Shown here: positions 6,528 through 9,113 of the stretch, piece by piece
Numbering within the stretch: the stretch's first letter is position 1
How the letters are laid out: each line of letters starts with the position of its first letter
NCBI GenBank assembly: GCA_018262395.1
Contig: JAGSYM010000023.1
Location: 1-9,113 of the forward strand
Reading direction: 5' to 3'
DNA: 9,113 bases
From: Nitrospirota bacterium
GTDB lineage: Bacteria > Nitrospirota > Thermodesulfovibrionia > Thermodesulfovibrionales > SM23-35
The notes under the pieces: generated by a model
Told to the model about the DNA's origin: nothing
The model's database searches: none
What the model saw: only the letters and a program-made list of their open reading frames with translations
Translations under genes and position numbers: made by a program

Positions 6528-8423
6528 ATGCCACAAACAACACAGACGATTATCGGACAATTTAATCCTATCGCCATCACGTTCTTTGTCATATTTGTTA
6601 TTTCAACACTCGCAATAACATACTGGGCTGCCAAACGGACAAGAACAACAAAGGATTTCTATGCAGCCGGGCGAAGTGTTACCGGATTTCAGAATGGCCT
6701 TGCGCTCGCAGGTGATTACATGAGTGCCGCCTCCTTCCTCGGCATAGCTGGTTTGGTTTCAACAAAAGGCTATGACGGTCTCATCTATTCGGTCGGCTGG
6801 CTTGTGGGATGGCCGATCATCATGTTCCTCATTTCCGAGCCTCTCAGGAACCTCGGTAAATACACGTTTGCAGATGTTGTTGCATACAGGTTAAACCAGA
6901 GGCCGATACGGGCTGCTGCTGCTGCCGGATCACTGGTTGTCGTGCTCACATACCTCATTGCACAGATGGTGGGTGCAGGAACTCTCATAAAACTTATGTT
7001 TGGATTGCCCTTTGAGATTGCTGTTGTGATCGTCGGAACCCTGATGATCTCTTATGTTCTCTTTGGCGGAATGATCGCAACGACATGGGTTCAGATTATC
7101 AAGGCTGCGTTACTGCTGGGTGGTGCAACGCTGCTTGTCATTATGACGTTGTATCATTTTGGTTTCAGTTATGGAGAACTGTTCAGCCAGGCCCAGAATC
7201 TCTACGGGTCAAAGTTCCTTGAACCGGGAGGTCTGGTAACAAGCCCTGTAGATGCTTTCTCTCTGGGCCTTGCCCTCATGTTCGGCACCGCCGGATTACC
7301 TCATATCCTCATGAGGTTTTACACGGTTCCAGACGCCCGGGCGGCAAGGAAATCAGTCTTTATTGCCACAGGGTTTATCGGCTATTTTTATATTCTTACC
7401 GTTACCATCGGCTTTGGTGCTGCGGTCATCGTCGGACAGAAGCTTATCATGAGCGTAGATAAAGGCGGCAACATGGCAGGCCCCCTGCTCGCTGAGGCGC
7501 TCGGAGGGAATATCTTCCTCGGCTTTTTAGCCGCTGTTGCTTTTGCAACAATTCTGGCTGTTGTTTCCGGATTGACCCTTGCAGGAGCGTCAGCTTTCTC
7601 GCATGACTTATTTGTTGGTGTCATCAGGAGAGGCGTCGCAGCAGAGAAAGAAGAGGTCAAGGTCGCCAAGATAGCTACGGTAGGGCTCGGAGCCACTGCC
7701 ATGCTCCTTGGTATCCTCTTTAAGGGACAGAACGTTGCCTTTCTTGTTGGATTGACCTTCGCCATTGCTGCAAGCGCAAATTTTCCTGCACTTGCGATGT
7801 CAATCATGTGGAAGAAATTTACGACAAAAGGAGCTGTAGGAAGCATATATACAGGCCTCATAGTAGCCACGGTCCTGCTTATCCTGAGTCCGACTGTGTG
7901 GGTGGATATCGTCCATAAGAACGAGAAAGCCGCATGGGAGACAAAGGAAAAGGTTGACAAGATCAGAAAAGACCTGAAGATAGCTGCCCCGGGACAGATA
8001 CTGACCGCTGAAGATGAGGCTGCCAACATGAAGCTTGAGAAAGCTGCCGCGATGGAGATAATCGCAGCGGATGCAGCGGTAAAGACCAAAGTAGATACCC
8101 TGAAAAAAGGCCTCAAGACCGCACCCGAGGGCTCTGCGCTCTCACCGGTTGACGCAGAGGGCAATAAACAGATTAACGATCAGGTAGACCAGATCCTCAT
8201 GACTGAGGCACCGGGGATATATAAAGACAAAATAGAATCCGTAACCTCGGTATCACCGAAACCGAAGGCTATATTCCCGTTGAAGAACCCCGCCATATAT
8301 TCCATGAGTGCCGCGTTTCTCGTTGGTATACTCTTGTCACTCCTGGGCCGTGAAAAAGACGCTGAAGCAAAATACGATGAAGAAAAGCTGAGATCCTACA
8401 TTGGAATAGGCTCTGAAAAATAA
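6528..8423 (+). CDS. actP: Acetate/cation symporter ActP (SSF family) with an extra repeat-containing segment
   Basis: 631-residue sodium:solute symporter family permease that would import acetate or other short monocarboxylates with a cation. Typical ActP features run from TM1 (about 14-33) through [32 protein letters not shown] (41-72), [14 protein letters not shown] (180-193) and [21 protein letters not shown] (256-276) to the closing helix after [13 protein letters not shown] (580-592). E. coli ActP has about 550 residues. The excess here lies at about residues 464-579, between the helix ending TVWVDIV and the last helix, and is charged, Ala/Lys-rich and probably helical. With the accepted 13-helix ActP topology it would face the periplasm. 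The ribosome site AGGGGG (6516-6521) is within yjcH. The flanking yjcH and acs genes support acetate as substrate. Family and role are confident; the function of the extra segment is unknown. Confidence 0.93.
   Translation: MPQTTQTIIGQFNPIAITFFVIFVISTLAITYWAAKRTRTTKDFYAAGRSVTGFQNGLALAGDYMSAASFLGIAGLVSTKGYDGLIYSVGWLVGWPIIMFLISEPLRNLGKYTFADVVAYRLNQRPIRAAAAAGSLVVVLTYLIAQMVGAGTLIKLMFGLPFEIAVVIVGTLMISYVLFGGMIATTWVQIIKAALLLGGATLLVIMTLYHFGFSYGELFSQAQNLYGSKFLEPGGLVTSPVDAFSLGLALMFGTAGLPHILMRFYTVPDARAARKSVFIATGFIGYFYILTVTIGFGAAVIVGQKLIMSVDKGGNMAGPLLAEALGGNIFLGFLAAVAFATILAVVSGLTLAGASAFSHDLFVGVIRRGVAAEKEEVKVAKIATVGLGATAMLLGILFKGQNVAFLVGLTFAIAASANFPALAMSIMWKKFTTKGAVGSIYTGLIVATVLLILSPTVWVDIVHKNEKAAWETKEKVDKIRKDLKIAAPGQILTAEDEAANMKLEKAAAMEIIAADAAVKTKVDTLKKGLKTAPEGSALSPVDAEGNKQINDQVDQILMTEAPGIYKDKIESVTSVSPKPKAIFPLKNPAIYSMSAAFLVGILLSLLGREKDAEAKYDEEKLRSYIGIGSEK
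7950..8210 (+). repeat. Two diverged tandem repeats of about 46 codons inside actP
   Basis: ActP residues 475-515 and 521-561 align without gaps at an offset of 46 residues. Both begin with KVD, then a basic/hydrophobic helix (KIRKDLK versus TLKKGLK), then A-x-x-G-x-x-L (AAPGQIL versus APEGSAL), then D and N at matching places. About 11 of the first 26 positions are identical and many more are similar. The second halves share an amphipathic pattern ending in EII or QIL. This suggests duplication of an ancestral helical unit. The DNA copies have diverged, so it is not a recent event. Confidence 0.6.
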
Positions 8424-8426
8424 TAT

Positions 8427-8448
8427 GGTATAGATTCATCTGCATACC
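8427..8448 (+). promoter_or_regulatory. Possible hairpin between actP and acs
   Basis: GGTATAGA (8427-8434) can pair with TCT and ATACC (8439-8441 and 8444-8448), leaving a TTCA loop and a two-base GC bulge. It sits 3 bases after the actP stop and 4 bases before the acs ribosome site. There is no following T-run, so it is not a classical terminator. It could protect the 3' end of the actP transcript or modulate acs translation. The stem is AT-rich and modest. Confidence 0.3.
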
Positions 8449-8471
8449 GGAAAAGGAGGAACGAGAGAAAT

Positions 8472-9113
8472 ATGTCGAAAGAAAGTATCGATGTCTTGTC
8501 GACTGAGAAGAGAACATTTCAACCTTCTCAGGAATTCAGCGATAAGGCTCATATCAAAAACATTGGAGAGTACGAAAAGCTCTATAAGAAGTCATTTGAA
8601 GATCCTGATGGCTTCTGGGCAGAAATAGCGGAACAGCAACTGATCTGGTACAAAAAATGGGATAAGGTATCCGATTGGGACTTTCATAAACCGTATATCA
8701 AATATTTTATCGGAGGGAAGCTGAATGCTTGCTATAACTGCCTGGACAGATTTATAAAAACACCCACAAGGAACAAGGCAGCCATCATATGGGAAGCTGA
8801 CGATGGTACGTATAAGACATATACCTACCAGCAACTTTACTATGAAGTAAACAGATTCGCAAACGTCCTGAAAAAGTATGGCGTACAAAAAGGTGACCGG
8901 GTAACAATCTATCTGCCCATGATACCGGAACTTGGAATATCGATGCTTGCCTGCGCACGTATCGGCGCCATTCACAGTATCGTTTTTGGCGGTTTCAGTG
9001 CACAGGCGTTAAAGGACAGGATTCAGGACTGCAAGTCAAAACTCGTTATTACTGCCGACAAAGGCGTCAGAGGAAGCAGATACGTTCCCCTGAAATCAAA
9101 CGCAGATGAAGCA
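8472..9113 (+). CDS. acs: Acetyl-CoA synthetase, N-terminal part (cut by the window end)
   Basis: Cytoplasmic AMP-forming enzyme that converts acetate, ATP and CoA to acetyl-CoA through acetyl-AMP. The frame is open from the ATG to the last base, giving 214 residues of an expected 640-670. Visible are the Acs N-terminal domain (EYEKLYKKSFEDPDGFWAE, 33-51), the LNACYNCLDR segment (84-93), IWEADDG (106-112), TYQQLYYEVNRFANVLKKYG (118-137), GDRVTIYLPMIPEL (141-154), and the highly conserved ARIGAIHSIVFGGFSAQAL (162-180) with VITADKGVRGSR (192-203). The CoA/AMP motifs of the C-terminal half lie beyond the edge. AAGGAGGA (8453-8460) precedes the start at 11 bases. The gap from actP is 48 bases, so it belongs to the same operon. 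In E. coli the order is acs-yjcH-actP; here acs follows the transporter genes. Confidence 0.93.
   Translation, partial: MSKESIDVLSTEKRTFQPSQEFSDKAHIKNIGEYEKLYKKSFEDPDGFWAEIAEQQLIWYKKWDKVSDWDFHKPYIKYFIGGKLNACYNCLDRFIKTPTRNKAAIIWEADDGTYKTYTYQQLYYEVNRFANVLKKYGVQKGDRVTIYLPMIPELGISMLACARIGAIHSIVFGGFSAQALKDRIQDCKSKLVITADKGVRGSRYVPLKSNADEA

Noticed and set aside
7388..8164. Long open frame of 258 codons on the - strand inside actP
   Set aside because: It is antisense to a clear ActP sequence; its Ser/Ala-rich product mirrors the codon bias of the sense gene.
8592..8975. - strand open frame of 127 codons at the right end
   Set aside because: The + strand here is unmistakable acetyl-CoA synthetase in a frame that stays open to the window edge.

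Overview
The window is bacterial DNA of moderate GC content. Genes are tightly packed and most carry good Shine-Dalgarno sites. The mix is a B12-type radical SAM enzyme, a phosphofructokinase with pyrophosphate-type residues, and an acetate uptake/activation operon with an attached DUF294 signalling gene. It would fit an anaerobic or microaerophilic lineage such as Nitrospirota or Desulfobacterota. That placement is a weak inference from gene content only, because no rRNA or other marker gene is present.

Layout. (1) Bases 2-58 are the last 18 codons of an unidentified + strand gene. (2) Bases 122-1606 encode a cobalamin-binding-type radical SAM protein of the DUF4070/HpnP-like group. (3) Bases 1700-1939 encode a small antitoxin-like protein. 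It overlaps the start of what looks like a RelE/ParE toxin, which is cut off after about 20 codons where it meets the next gene. (4) On the - strand, 3199-1985 encodes a 6-phosphofructokinase whose active-site residues are the pyrophosphate-dependent type. (5) A gene-free stretch of about 360 bases (3200-3557) separates this gene from the divergent + strand operon and holds a possible promoter and a palindrome.

(6) From 3558 to the right edge, five + strand genes are spaced closely enough to be one operon: a cNMP-CBS-DUF294 regulatory protein, a DnaQ-type 3'-5' exonuclease, the small membrane protein YjcH (DUF485), the acetate permease ActP, and acetyl-CoA synthetase Acs (cut by the window edge).

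Working together, ActP (with YjcH) would import acetate and Acs would activate it to acetyl-CoA. The first two genes probably sense or tune this process by a mechanism that is not established. The phosphofructokinase points to reversible, PPi-linked glycolysis/gluconeogenesis, which fits growth on acetate, although it lies on the other strand.

The least ordinary feature is an extra segment of about 115 residues in ActP, placed before the last transmembrane helix and made of two diverged tandem repeats of about 46 residues. The truncated toxin next to an intact antitoxin, and the DUF294/exonuclease pair leading the acetate operon, are the other points worth checking.
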